Notes: generated by a model not told the origin, from the letters alone. A stretch of DNA of 27,230 nt from CAZYMF01 sp964648215 (GCA_964648215.1 CAZYMF010000046.1:1-27230); one strand, 5' to 3'; positions 7,997-17,295 are shown, numbered from the stretch's first letter. A program made the numbers and translations.

Positions 7997-10969
7997 TCAC
8001 GGCGTGAAACGGATGTGCGTCACCGCGTGCGCCGCCACGTCCTCGCGGGTGATGTGGTAGGCGAAGGTCTCCCCGTTGAGCCACTGCGGCACCAGGTCGC
8101 CGTAGTGGATCTCCGGGTTGATGCGGTTGTAGTTGTTGGCCGCGAAGCCGCCCGGGTTGCCGTTCTCACCGCCGGGCAAGGTGTTGACGGCCTGAATCCC
8201 GGCCGGATCGAGAACGGCGACGAAGCGCTGGGACGGGCCGCTGGAGAAGACGAAGTTGCTACCGGTCAGGCCGTAGTTCGCCGGATTGACGGTGAAGCGG
8301 CCGCCGGGCGCGGCAAACGGGCCGAGGTCGAACGAGCCGATGCCCGCCTGGGCGAAGAAATGCTCGAAGCGCACCTGGTGGATCTTGCCCCACAGCCAGC
8401 TCGTCGGGTCGCTCGAGGCGAACTGGTCGTTCAGGAACGGCAGCGCGTCGCCGAGCGCCTGCAGCAGATCCTCGTCGCGGGTCTCGACCTGCGGCGTGTT
8501 GCGGTCGTCCCACAGGGTGCTCTGCCCGTTGTCTCCCTTGGTGTGAACCACGAACCCGGCGTCGCTGCGGTCGACGTCCTCGAGAATGTGCAGCAGCGCC
8601 TTGGTGGCATCCTGTCCGCCCGGCACCCCGATGCCGGTGCCGGCGAAGTCGTCGGCGAACACCAGCGGCACCAGCCGCGTCGTCCAAGCGGCATAGATCG
8701 ACGACGCGACGGCGTCGGCCCGCTCCTCGTCGCTCACCGGGGTGCTCCGCGGCGTCACATCACTGCGCAGATCGGCCGCGTCGATGCCGGAGACCATGTT
8801 GTACGGCGGCGAGCCGGGCTTGCGCATACCCCACTCCTGCAACCTATCGAGCGCGTCCTGCATCGCCGGCGTCACCAGGTCGGAACGATTTCCCGCCGCG
8901 GCGAGCAGGAAGGGTACCAGACGAGACGCTTCCTTGCTCGAGGTGTCGTACTGATAGCGCGACATGTCGGCCGGCGAGATCAGCGAGCCGTCGGGCCGGT
9001 CGCCGGCGCTGTTCGACAGCATCTCGAGGATCCGCTGCTGGCGGAAGCCCAAATCCGTCGAGTAGGTGAAGTACACCGGATCGTTCAGCGGATCGTTGTC
9101 CAACGTGTTGCCGAGCTGGTCGTTGTTCGACGTGGCCAGGAACCCGCGCGGCGGATTGGTGGCCTGTGGGAACTTGTCCTCCGGCAGCCACAACGTGTTG
9201 CCCTGCGCGTCGGTGAGCCACTCCGCCTCGCCGGTTCCGGGCAGCGGCAAGTAGGGGACCGTCCCGGCCGGCCGTTGCGGCACCAGAACGTAGGGAAAGT
9301 AGGCGATGTTGCCGTCGACGTCGGCCCATATCCAGTTCTGGGCACCGACGGCGAAGCTGCGAATGGCGTTCTTGAAGCTGTCGACGTCGGTGGCGCGGTC
9401 GAGGTCGAGGAGAAAACGTTCGTCGTCGGTGATCTCGTGACCCGTCCAGCGAAAGCTCATGCCCGTCGCCGCCAACCCTTCGACGTTGTCGTTGAGGTCC
9501 GGGTCGGGGACCATGGGTCCGTGGTGCGGCACCACCTCGATCGGGTAGGTGACCGGGGCACTCCCCTTCACCTTGAACTGCTCCTCGATGCGCAGCACGG
9601 GCACCTGCTTGCCGTTGAACAGGACGGTGCGCGGCGAGGCGGGATAGTCCGGCGGCGTCGTGATCGTCTCCTTGTACACGTCGGTGACGTCGAACTCGGC
9701 GACGGTCGCGCCCCACGCGCCGTGGTCGTTGTGGCCGAGGATGACCCCCGGCAGCCCGGGAAACTCGACGCCGTTGACCCGATCCGGCGGGCCGCCGGCG
9801 CCCTGGGCATCGAGCTGCTGCATGAACCAGATCGGCGGGTTGAAGAGCTGGAGGTGGGGATCGTTGGCGAGCATGGCGAAGCCGTTGGCCGACTGGCTCG
9901 GGGCGACGATCCAGTTGTTGCTGCCGACCGCGGTCCGGGAGCTCCCGAACGGCGAGGCCGCGGCCACGTGGGCGAGCAGCTGCGAGACCTGCTGCAAGAT
10001 CGGCAGCGACGGCAGGGCCGGCGCGACGACCTTGGCGGCGCCGCGGCTCGCCTGAGCCGGCTGCAGCGCCGGCGGGATCGTCGTGGCGTCCGTGGCCGGC
10101 GCGGAGCGGAAGACGTCCTCGCGCAGACTTTCCGGCAGCTGCTCGTAGATCCGCGCCCGCCCGATCTCCTCGTCGAGGGTTTCCGACAGGCTCCACGACT
10201 GCAACCGGGCGATGGCGACGGTGTCCTGCGGTCGCCAGTCCGCGAGGTCGTTCGGCCCCAGGTTGATGATGAAGAGCTGGTAGTCGGGGGGCAGCGTGGC
10301 GCCGTTGCGCCCGGCACGCAGATCGGCGAGCCAGGCGTTCACCCCGGCGGCGTACGCGCGCAGGGCATCGGCAACCTCGGGATCGACCTGCTGCACGTGC
10401 TCCCAGAGGGCTTCTTCCAGACGGCGGCCGTCACGCGTGGTGAACTCGGTGCGCATGGCGACGTCGGTGCTCAGAGTCACGGCGCCGAAGATCTCGCTCA
10501 GCCGCCCCTCGGCGACGCGGCGGAAGGCGTCCATCTCCCAGAAGCGCGACTGCGCCACCAGGTAGCCCTGCACGAACAGCACCGAGTCGAAGTCCGGCCC
10601 GAAGACGTGCGGGATACCGAGCTCGTCGATCACGACATCGGTGGTTCCGCCCAGCCCGGGCAGGTGGATCGTCGCGTCCACGGGGAGAGCGAAGATCGGG
10701 TTGTCCGTCGGCAGCACGGTCGGGGTGGGCGTCGGCGTCGCCGTCGGAGCTTCCGTCCCGGTCTCCGACGGGACCAGCGTCGCGCTCGCCGTGGGAATCG
10801 ACGTCGCCGACGGCGAAGCGGGCACCGCCACGGTCGGCGTCGGCGCGGCGGGCTGATTGTCGTTGTCGCCGCAGCCCGCGGCCATGACCGCCAGCGTCAC
10901 GGCGAAAGCCCAGACCGCTACGTTCCGCCCGCTGATCGGCCCCTTCGTGCGCTGCCCGCTCGTCTGCAT
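7997..10969 (-). CDS. Penicillin acylase family (Ntn-hydrolase) lipoprotein
   Basis: A 990-residue exported member of the penicillin/acyl-homoserine-lactone acylase family (peptidase family S45). The N-terminus has a hydrophobic segment and lipobox MAAGC with Cys33. A Pro/Thr/Ser-rich linker follows (about residues 38-90). The precursor then divides into an alpha part and a beta part starting at Ser350 in the TAVGSNNWIV motif. Ser350 is the expected autocleavage site and N-terminal nucleophile. Downstream LPGVILGHNDHGAWG resembles the beta-subunit oxyanion region of the family. It likely hydrolyses amides of hydrophobic acyl groups outside the cytoplasm. The substrate cannot be deduced; beta-lactam side chains, acyl-homoserine lactones and N-acyl amino acids are all known in the family. 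The ATG is preceded by GGGGAGAG. It stands alone on the minus strand. Confidence 0.93.
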   Translation of the reverse strand: MQTSGQRTKGPISGRNVAVWAFAVTLAVMAAGCGDNDNQPAAPTPTVAVPASPSATSIPTASATLVPSETGTEAPTATPTPTPTVLPTDNPIFALPVDATIHLPGLGGTTDVVIDELGIPHVFGPDFDSVLFVQGYLVAQSRFWEMDAFRRVAEGRLSEIFGAVTLSTDVAMRTEFTTRDGRRLEEALWEHVQQVDPEVADALRAYAAGVNAWLADLRAGRNGATLPPDYQLFIINLGPNDLADWRPQDTVAIARLQSWSLSETLDEEIGRARIYEQLPESLREDVFRSAPATDATTIPPALQPAQASRGAAKVVAPALPSLPILQQVSQLLAHVAAASPFGSSRTAVGSNNWIVAPSQSANGFAMLANDPHLQLFNPPIWFMQQLDAQGAGGPPDRVNGVEFPGLPGVILGHNDHGAWGATVAEFDVTDVYKETITTPPDYPASPRTVLFNGKQVPVLRIEEQFKVKGSAPVTYPIEVVPHHGPMVPDPDLNDNVEGLAATGMSFRWTGHEITDDERFLLDLDRATDVDSFKNAIRSFAVGAQNWIWADVDGNIAYFPYVLVPQRPAGTVPYLPLPGTGEAEWLTDAQGNTLWLPEDKFPQATNPPRGFLATSNNDQLGNTLDNDPLNDPVYFTYSTDLGFRQQRILEMLSNSAGDRPDGSLISPADMSRYQYDTSSKEASRLVPFLLAAAGNRSDLVTPAMQDALDRLQEWGMRKPGSPPYNMVSGIDAADLRSDVTPRSTPVSDEERADAVASSIYAAWTTRLVPLVFADDFAGTGIGVPGGQDATKALLHILEDVDRSDAGFVVHTKGDNGQSTLWDDRNTPQVETRDEDLLQALGDALPFLNDQFASSDPTSWLWGKIHQVRFEHFFAQAGIGSFDLGPFAAPGGRFTVNPANYGLTGSNFVFSSGPSQRFVAVLDPAGIQAVNTLPGGENGNPGGFAANNYNRINPEIHYGDLVPQWLNGETFAYHITREDVAAHAVTHIRFTP

Positions 10970-11161
10970 GGTCTCTCCCCCTTCGTCGCCGTTGCCTGCG
11001 AGGCGCGTGCCTGCACCCGCAGCTCAACAACTAGTGCAGCGGGCGCCTGACGGCAAGAAGGCAATCGGAAAAGGCGGCGAGCCACGGGGCGAGCGTCGGC
11101 GGTGCCCCAAACGAGCGCGCGATCGTTTTGCTAACGGCGGCACCGCGCTATAAGGGGCCGC

Positions 11162-12148
<987 letters not shown>

Positions 12149-12228
12149 GCCGGGGTTTCCTCCGCGATCGACGCAAGCGCAAGCCCACGCGCCTGCCCGA
12201 ACCATTTGCCTGGATTCAAGGAGAGACG

Positions 12229-13227
12229 ATGCGTCTAGGACTGCAAATCGGCTATTGGATGATGGGCCCCGAGGATCCGATCGATCTGGTTCTCGAGGCC
12301 GAGCACCTCGGCTACGACTCGGTGTGGACGGCCGAGGCCTACGGCTCGGACTGCTTTTCGCCGCTGTGCTGGATCGGCGCGCGGACCAGCAAGATCAAGC
12401 TCGGCACGGCGGTGATGCAGATCTCGGCGCGCACGCCGGCGTGCGCGGCGATGACGGCGATCACCATCGATCATCTCTCCGGCGGCCGGCTCCTGCTCGG
12501 TATCGGCGTCTCCGGGCCGCAGGTGGTCGAAGGCTGGTACGGACAGTCCTTCCCCAAGCCGATGGGCCGCACGCGCGAGTTCGTCGAGATCTTCCGCAAG
12601 ATCGTCAAACGCGACGGGCCGGTCGAGTTTCAGGGCCAGCACTACCAGATGCCCTACCAGGGTGGCGCCGGGCTGGGAAAACCGCTCAAGTCCATCGTTC
12701 ATCCGCTGCGCGACTACATCCCCATCTATCTCGGCGCCGAAGGGCCGAAGAACGTCGCCATGGCCACCGAGATCGCCGACGGCTGGCTGCCGCTGTTCGT
12801 CTCCCCGTTCCGCATGGAGACCTTCCAGGACTCGCTGCGCGGCGCCAAGCCGGGGTTCGACATCGCCGCCACGGTGACGGTGAACATCAACGACGATCTG
12901 CAGCAGGCGCTGGTTCCCACCAAGATGATGCTCGGCTTCTATCTCGGCGGCATGGGGGCGCGCAGCAAGAACTTCCACCTCAATCTCATGGACCGCATGG
13001 GCTTCGGCGACGCCGCGCGCCACGTCCAGGATCTCTTCTTCGCCGGCAAGCGCGCCGAGGCCTTCGAGGCCGTCCCCGATCAGCTCGCCGACGAGATCTC
13101 CCTGTGCGGGCCGGCGGACCGCATCCGCGAACGCTTGCAGGCGTGGAAGAAGTCCGGCGTCACCTCGCTGCTCGTCGGCACGCGCGACCCGGCGGCGCTG
13201 CGGCTGCTGGCGGAGACCGTTCTCTGA
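12229..13227 (+). CDS. LLM-class oxidoreductase, probably F420-dependent
   Basis: A 332-residue luciferase-like monooxygenase-fold protein. The N-terminus MRLGLQIGYWMMGP, the segment DSVWTAEAYGSD and the SGGRLLLGIGVSGPQVVEGWYG motif match the F420-dependent group typified by mycobacterial Rv3520c. It probably transfers hydride between F420 and an unidentified substrate; FMN use cannot be excluded. The ATG at 12229 is set by an ideal AAGGAGAGACG ribosome site and by the family N-terminus. The stop is 20 bp before the HAD gene. If F420-dependent, the organism must make or import F420. Confidence 0.92.
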   Translation: MRLGLQIGYWMMGPEDPIDLVLEAEHLGYDSVWTAEAYGSDCFSPLCWIGARTSKIKLGTAVMQISARTPACAAMTAITIDHLSGGRLLLGIGVSGPQVVEGWYGQSFPKPMGRTREFVEIFRKIVKRDGPVEFQGQHYQMPYQGGAGLGKPLKSIVHPLRDYIPIYLGAEGPKNVAMATEIADGWLPLFVSPFRMETFQDSLRGAKPGFDIAATVTVNINDDLQQALVPTKMMLGFYLGGMGARSKNFHLNLMDRMGFGDAARHVQDLFFAGKRAEAFEAVPDQLADEISLCGPADRIRERLQAWKKSGVTSLLVGTRDPAALRLLAETVL

Positions 13228-13247
13228 GCCCTGGGGGGATCGAGACA

Positions 13248-13931
13248 ATGGCCAAGGCCCCGGTCACCTTCCTGCTCGACGTCGACAACACTCTGCTCGA
13301 CAACGACCGGGCGATCGCCGACGTGATGCGCTACCTCGAACGCGAGGTCGGACGCGAACGGGAGCAGCGCTACTGGGCCATCTTCGACGAGCTGCGCCGG
13401 GAGCTCGGCTACGCTGATTATCTCGGCGCGCTGCAGCGCTATCGGCTCGAGTACCCGCGCGACTCCCACCTGCTCACCGTCTCCTCCTTCCTGGTCAACT
13501 ACCCGTTCGCCAACCGGCTGTTTCCCAACTCGCTCGACGTCATCGACCGGCTCCGGCAATGGGGCCCCACCGTCATTCTCACCGACGGCGACGTGGTCTT
13601 TCAGCCGCGCAAGATCGAGCGCGCCGGCCTGCTCGACGCGGTCGACAGCAACGTCCTGATCTACGTCCACAAGGAAAAGGAGCTCGAGGACGTCGAGCGT
13701 CGCTATCCCGCCGACCACTACGTCCTGGTCGACGACAAGCTGCGCATTCTCGACGCGGTGAAGAAGGAGTGGGGCCAGCGGGTGACCACCGTCTTCCCGC
13801 GCCAGGGCCACTACGCGCTGGACCCCCAGGTCAACGCCAGCTATCCGCCCGCCGACATCAGCATCGACCGGATCGGGTACCTGCTGGACTACGACCTCGC
13901 CACCCTGCTCGCCGCCGCCCGGCCCGCCTGA
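13248..13931 (+). CDS. HAD-superfamily hydrolase
   Basis: A 227-residue haloacid-dehalogenase-fold hydrolase. Motif I is LLDVDNTLLD with nucleophile Asp11 and acid/base Asp13. Motif II is the Thr in VILTDGD, the motif III Lys is in QPRKIERAGL, and motif IV is the VDDK acidic pair. It has a helical cap between motifs I and II. It is likely a phosphatase on a small phosphorylated compound, but the substrate is unknown. It follows the LLM oxidoreductase by 20 bp and is probably co-transcribed with it. Confidence 0.9.
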   Translation: MAKAPVTFLLDVDNTLLDNDRAIADVMRYLEREVGREREQRYWAIFDELRRELGYADYLGALQRYRLEYPRDSHLLTVSSFLVNYPFANRLFPNSLDVIDRLRQWGPTVILTDGDVVFQPRKIERAGLLDAVDSNVLIYVHKEKELEDVERRYPADHYVLVDDKLRILDAVKKEWGQRVTTVFPRQGHYALDPQVNASYPPADISIDRIGYLLDYDLATLLAAARPA

Positions 13932-14004
13932 GGCCCCCGGCCGACGCGGGCTGCCAGCAGCGGAGGCCAAGAACAAGCTCACCGTGGAATAGGCGCGCCC
14001 CCGC

Positions 14005-14062
14005 CCTTCCCTCTTTTCGCGTAACCCGGCCGGCGCTTGTCAGCGCTGGGAACGAGGGAAGG
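14005..14062. repeat. Nested inverted repeat in intergenic spacer
   Basis: Outer arms CCTTCCCTC (14005-14013) and GAGGGAAGG (14054-14062) pair over 9 bp. Inside, GCGCT (14033-14037) and AGCGC (14042-14046) form a second stem with a 4-nt loop. The 221-bp gap around it (13932-14152) has no gene. It might end the upstream transcript or be a small structured RNA, but there is no T-run. Confidence 0.3.
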
Positions 14063-14152
14063 ACAAAGGAGCACGGGGCCGCGGGCCTGCCCGCCGGCAC
14101 AATGCTTGCGCCTGGCATCTCTGGGCCCCTCCAGCCCGGAAGGAGGTCGTCG

Positions 14153-14593
14153 ATGAGCTTCACCAGCGTTGCCGTCGAACCCCGATCAGTGCTGGCGCCC
14201 GATTGGCAGGTGCGGGAATTCGTCAAGCACTATCGCCGCGTCGCCGTCGTCGGCCTGCCGGCCGACGAGAGCAGCGAGGCCGTGCTTCGCATTCGCCGGC
14301 TCCTCGCCTACGATTTCGACATCTTTCCCATCGATGCGGAGCGCGACCGCTCGTTGGGGCGCACCTGCCTTCCCCATCTGGATGCCGTTCCGGGCGAGGT
14401 CGACATCGTGCTGATCTTCCCGACCGCCAAAGTAAGCCTCCTCCACGTCGCCACCGAGGCGATCCGCAAGCGGGTCAAGGTGTTCTGGGTGGAGGATGCC
14501 CCTCTGGGCGAGGAGCTGGCAAGCCTGCTCGCCCAGGAGGGGATTCACGTGGTTGCCGAACGCAGCCTGGAGCAGGAGTTCGCCAGGCTCTGA
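14153..14593 (+). CDS. CoA-binding domain protein
   Basis: A 146-residue single-domain Rossmann protein of the CoA_binding_2 type, related to the N-terminal domain of succinyl-CoA synthetase alpha. The core shows VAVVGLPADESSEAV (beta1 and phosphate loop), a central DIVLIFP strand and the KVFWVEDAPLGEELASLLAQEGIHVV segment typical of this family. It probably binds CoA or a nucleotide, and no catalytic His of SucD is seen. A near-perfect AGGAGG site lies 6 bp before the ATG. It is not a substitute for sucD on sequence grounds. The region just downstream holds a gene remnant. Confidence 0.88.
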   Translation: MSFTSVAVEPRSVLAPDWQVREFVKHYRRVAVVGLPADESSEAVLRIRRLLAYDFDIFPIDAERDRSLGRTCLPHLDAVPGEVDIVLIFPTAKVSLLHVATEAIRKRVKVFWVEDAPLGEELASLLAQEGIHVVAERSLEQEFARL

Positions 14594-14754
14594 CGCGACT
14601 CGCGGTGGAGCGCGCCGAGGGAATCAGGATCGCGAGCCAGCTGGTTGCGGAGCGGCAGCCGTTGGCACGGGGAGTCTACCTCATGCCCCCGTTCGGCTGC
14701 TACGACGTGGCCACGGAGATCATCCGCCACCGGCCGCGATCGCCGGCACGTTGA
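14594..14754 (+). pseudogene. C-terminal remnant of a methylenetetrahydrofolate reductase / homocysteine methyltransferase-type protein
   Basis: The frame through this stretch encodes about 50 residues (VERAEGIRIASQLVAER, then GVYLMPPFGCYDVATEII) ending at a stop at 14754. The GVYLMPPFG-x-Y-x-x-A-x-E-(I/V)-(I/L) ending is characteristic of the extreme C-terminus of bifunctional homocysteine S-methyltransferase/5,10-methylenetetrahydrofolate reductase proteins. The rest of the gene is absent: upstream in this frame runs the CoA-binding gene in another frame. It is therefore a leftover of a deleted gene, though a GTG at 14605 could start a 49-residue peptide. The identification is from memory of the family motif. 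Confidence 0.6.
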
Positions 14755-14779
14755 CACTCGCCTTCGGCGCAGATGATTT
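14751..14779 (+). promoter_or_regulatory. Candidate promoter for efpL
   Basis: A perfect -35 hexamer TTGACA (14751-14756) is followed after 17 bp by TGATTT (14774-14779), a poor -10. A transcript would begin about 20 bp before the efpL ATG. The -35 overlaps the stop codon of the upstream gene remnant. Confidence 0.35.
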
Positions 14780-14807
14780 TTCCGCGCCGACACGCTACAG
14801 AAGTCCA

Positions 14808-15380
14808 ATGATCAGCGCGAGTGATTTCAAGCGGGGCGGACGGATCGAGCTCGACGGCGACCCCTACGTCATCCTGGACGTTCGTTTTCAGTCCCCGTCG
14901 GCCCGTGGCGCCGCCACGCTGGTCAAGGTCAAGGTCCGCAACCTGCGCACCGGCAACGTGTTCGATCGCAGCTTCCGCGCCGGCGACAAGGTCGCCGAGC
15001 CGGAGCTCGAGCTGCGCGCGGTGCAGTACCTGTACGCCGACGGCGATACCTACCACTTCATGGACACGCAGTCGTACGAGCAGTTCTCGCTCGGGACCGA
15101 CGTGCTCGGCGACGACGCGCTCTATCTCATCGACGGCTTGGGCGGGATTCGTTCGGTCGTGTTCAACGGCAAGGTCATGAGCCTCGAGCTACCGCAATCG
15201 GTCGTCATGCGGATTCGCGACACCGATCCGGCCATGAAAGGCGCCACCGCCCAGGCGCAGACCAAGCCGGCGACGCTGGAAACCGGGTTGGTGATCCAGG
15301 TACCCGCCTATCTCGAGAGCGGGGAGGCGGTGCAGGTCGACACCCGCGACGCCCGCTTCCTCGGCCGTGCCAAGGAATGA
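14808..15380 (+). CDS. efpL: Elongation factor P-like protein EfpL (YeiP)
   Basis: A 190-residue three-domain OB-fold translation factor that enters the ribosomal E site and relieves stalling. It is the EfpL/YeiP paralogue rather than EF-P: the tip loop reads QSPSARGAATL, matching QSPTARGAATL of E. coli YeiP, with Arg33 in place of the modified Lys/Arg of EF-P. The loop is one residue longer than in EF-P. The C-terminal KPATLETGLVIQVPAYLESGE and the end FLGR also match YeiP. Because Arg33 acts unmodified, no EpmA/EarP enzyme is required. It overlaps the HugZ-like gene by 4 bp (ATGA), so the two are translationally coupled. The subclass call rests on remembered sequence. Confidence 0.9.
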   Translation: MISASDFKRGGRIELDGDPYVILDVRFQSPSARGAATLVKVKVRNLRTGNVFDRSFRAGDKVAEPELELRAVQYLYADGDTYHFMDTQSYEQFSLGTDVLGDDALYLIDGLGGIRSVVFNGKVMSLELPQSVVMRIRDTDPAMKGATAQAQTKPATLETGLVIQVPAYLESGEAVQVDTRDARFLGRAKE

Positions 15381-16150
15381 CGGCGCGCGCGGCCCCCTCC
15401 GAGCCTTCCTTCGCCGAGCGCGTACGGACACTGGTCCATCTCGGCCGTCTCGGGACCTTGTCGACGCATTCGCGCCGCGTGGCCGGATTTCCCTTCGGCT
15501 CGGTCGCGCCCTACGGCGTCGATGCCGGCGGTTGCCCCACCTTTCTCTTCAGCTCCATGGCCATGCACGCGCAGAACCTCGCCGTGGACGCGCGCGCCAG
15601 TCTCCTGGTGACCCAGTCGGCACCGGCGTCGAATCCACTGGCGCTGGCGCGCGCCACGCTCCTCGGCCCGGTGGCGAGAGTGGGCGACGGCGAGGTCGAT
15701 ACCGTCAAAGAAGACTACCTGCGGCGCCACGCCGATGCGCGTCAGTGGGTCGGCTTCGGCGACTTTGCCTTCTATCGCCTGCAGGTCGAGGAACTCTACT
15801 ACGTCGCCGGCTTCGGCGCGATGGGCTGGGTCGGCGCCGCCGAGTACGGCCACGCCGCGCCGGACCCGCTCGCCGACGCCGCGGCGGACATTCTCCAGCA
15901 CATGAACGCCGATCACGCCGAGGCGCTCGTGCTCTACTGTCGCGCCTTCGGTGGCCTCGATGGGGTCGAGCAGGCCACCATGATCGGCATCGACCGTCTC
16001 GGCTTCCACCTCCACGCCCGCAGCACCCAGGACGAACAGACCGTTCGCATCGCCTTCGCCAACGAGGTGCGCACGACCGAGGCGGCGCGGTCCGCGCTGG
16101 TGGACCTCGTGCGCCAGGCCCGCGCCCGCCTGGCAGCAGCGCCAGCCTGA
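15377..16150 (+). CDS. HugZ-like FMN-binding split-barrel protein with DUF2470 domain
   Basis: A 257-residue protein. Residues about 10-165 form a pyridoxamine-5'-phosphate-oxidase-like split barrel (GTLSTHS, FPFGSVAPYGVD, FLFSSMAMHAQNL). The last 90 residues form a DUF2470 domain, with ILQHMNADHAEALVLYCRAFGG as its hallmark. This architecture is shared with HugZ-type haem-degrading proteins and plant GluTR-binding/PNPOx-like proteins. Haem or flavin binding is likely, but haem oxygenase activity is not shown. Its ATG overlaps the efpL stop. It ends the small operon. Confidence 0.88.
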   Translation: MTARAAPSEPSFAERVRTLVHLGRLGTLSTHSRRVAGFPFGSVAPYGVDAGGCPTFLFSSMAMHAQNLAVDARASLLVTQSAPASNPLALARATLLGPVARVGDGEVDTVKEDYLRRHADARQWVGFGDFAFYRLQVEELYYVAGFGAMGWVGAAEYGHAAPDPLADAAADILQHMNADHAEALVLYCRAFGGLDGVEQATMIGIDRLGFHLHARSTQDEQTVRIAFANEVRTTEAARSALVDLVRQARARLAAAPA

Positions 16151-16319
16151 CCGAAGACGAGCCGCAAGACGGCTGTGCTGGCGAGTCCCGCTTCGTTCCG
16201 CCGAAGCCGGAATTTGGCTTGACTAGCCCCACACCGCACGACAAAACGGAGTTCATTCCGTTCACGAGTGGTGGGCCGCGGCACTGCATGACAGCTTCAA
16301 CGGCCCCTTCCCGAAACCC

Positions 16320-17204
16320 TTGCGCTACGCGGTGCTGCCCTTCCCGTGCAACTCCGGAGGCTACACCTGCTTCGTCGACGCCCTGGACAATGCCGGCACG
16401 GCGCTCCAGGTCGTCGGCTCGCACGAGCTGGCCGAGATCGCCACCGACCCGGATTCGGGGTACGTCGGCGCCTCGGGCTGGTACAACGACCGTACCGGCG
16501 ACGAGAACGCCGACATGTGCGCGCACAACGGCTGCGACGGCGAGGTTACGGTAGGAGCCGACACGCTGGCCGTGAACTCGCTGTGGTCGAATCTCGCGCA
16601 CGGCTGCGTCACCAGCGTCCCCTGCACCCCGCCGCCTGTCGAATGCACCGGCTCGCTGCCCGGTCTTTGCACCACCGCGCGGGGACGCAAGCAGCCGTGT
16701 GCCGTCGAATGGCTGGCGCAGCCGAACATGAAACTGAAGCGCTCGGGACTCCCTTCGAATACGGTGAAGTGCAGCGACGGCCAGCCGTTCTGTGACACCG
16801 ACGGAGTCGCCGACGGCCAGTGCACGTTCAGCGTCGCCGCCTGCCTCAACAACAACGATCCCCGGGTCACCTGCACCCCGTCGCAGATCGACGACCTGCA
16901 GGTGCTGCGACCGAAGATCACCAGCTCCGATCCCAATCAGCAGGTCACGGCGCAGTTGATCCTCGACGCTCTCAAGACCGTCGACCCGAACTCCAGCGCC
17001 AACGTGAGCGACGCCACCATCACCTACAGCCCCGCGGCGGGCACGGCGGATACCTGCACCAGCTACATGAGCATCACCGTGCCGACGCGCACGCGCGGCA
17101 GCCGCACCTTCCGCGGCTCGCGCCGACTCGTCCTCAAAGCGCACACGCCCAGCGGCACGGTCGTCAGCCGCATCAATCTCGTCTGCACTCCGCCCCTGCC
17201 GTGA
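16320..17204 (+). CDS. Secreted metallopeptidase-like Cys-rich protein, N-terminus missing
   Basis: The frame encodes an extracellular-type protein with SHELAEIATDPD followed by GWYND-x-TGDENADMC. This HExxE...TDP...W...D-C arrangement resembles bacterial zincin-like and EXORDIUM/PHI-1-like proteins. A Cys-rich module follows (CSDGQPFCDTDGVADGQCTF to the last VCTPPLP). No signal peptide or ATG is present. The best start is TTG at 16320, but the frame stays open to 16227 and the residues before 16320 (HEWWAAALHDSFNGPF) look like genuine protein. A stop at 16224-16226 and the neighbouring HugZ gene leave no room for an exported N-terminus. It is likely a 5'-truncated, non-functional gene, unless a sequencing error intervenes. 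Confidence 0.65.
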   Translation: MRYAVLPFPCNSGGYTCFVDALDNAGTALQVVGSHELAEIATDPDSGYVGASGWYNDRTGDENADMCAHNGCDGEVTVGADTLAVNSLWSNLAHGCVTSVPCTPPPVECTGSLPGLCTTARGRKQPCAVEWLAQPNMKLKRSGLPSNTVKCSDGQPFCDTDGVADGQCTFSVAACLNNNDPRVTCTPSQIDDLQVLRPKITSSDPNQQVTAQLILDALKTVDPNSSANVSDATITYSPAAGTADTCTSYMSITVPTRTRGSRTFRGSRRLVLKAHTPSGTVVSRINLVCTPPLP

Positions 17205-17261
17205 TGCGGCGCGGGCGTCGTCGTTCCTGATCTGCCGCCCTGACCGTCACCCCCTCGCCGC

Positions 17262-17295
17262 GGGCGGCCCGGCCACGCATTGTGGCCGTCCGCCC
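17262..17295. terminator. Strong GC stem-loop after truncated gene
   Basis: GGGCGG/CCGCCC (17262-17267, 17290-17295) and CGGCCAC/GTGGCCG (17270-17276, 17282-17288) stack into a 13-bp hairpin with a 5-nt loop. It lies 57 bp after the stop codon and upstream of the photoreceptor operon. There is no T-run, so it may end transcription only weakly or be Rho-assisted. Confidence 0.35.

Noticed and set aside
7961..11050. A 1029-codon open frame on the plus strand opposite the penicillin acylase gene
   Set aside because: Arg/Val/Gly/His-rich composition without any domain motif; it is the antisense shadow of a GC-rich gene with recognised active-site residues.
11132..11154. TTTGCT and TATAAG as promoter for the aldo/keto reductase gene
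   Set aside because: The TATAAG lies only 7 bp before the ATG, which would make a leaderless transcript despite a ribosome-site-like AAGGGG; not convincing.
14153..14593. The CoA-binding protein as a stand-in for the missing SucD
   Set aside because: It has only the CoA-binding domain at 146 residues and lacks the ligase domain with the phosphorylated His.
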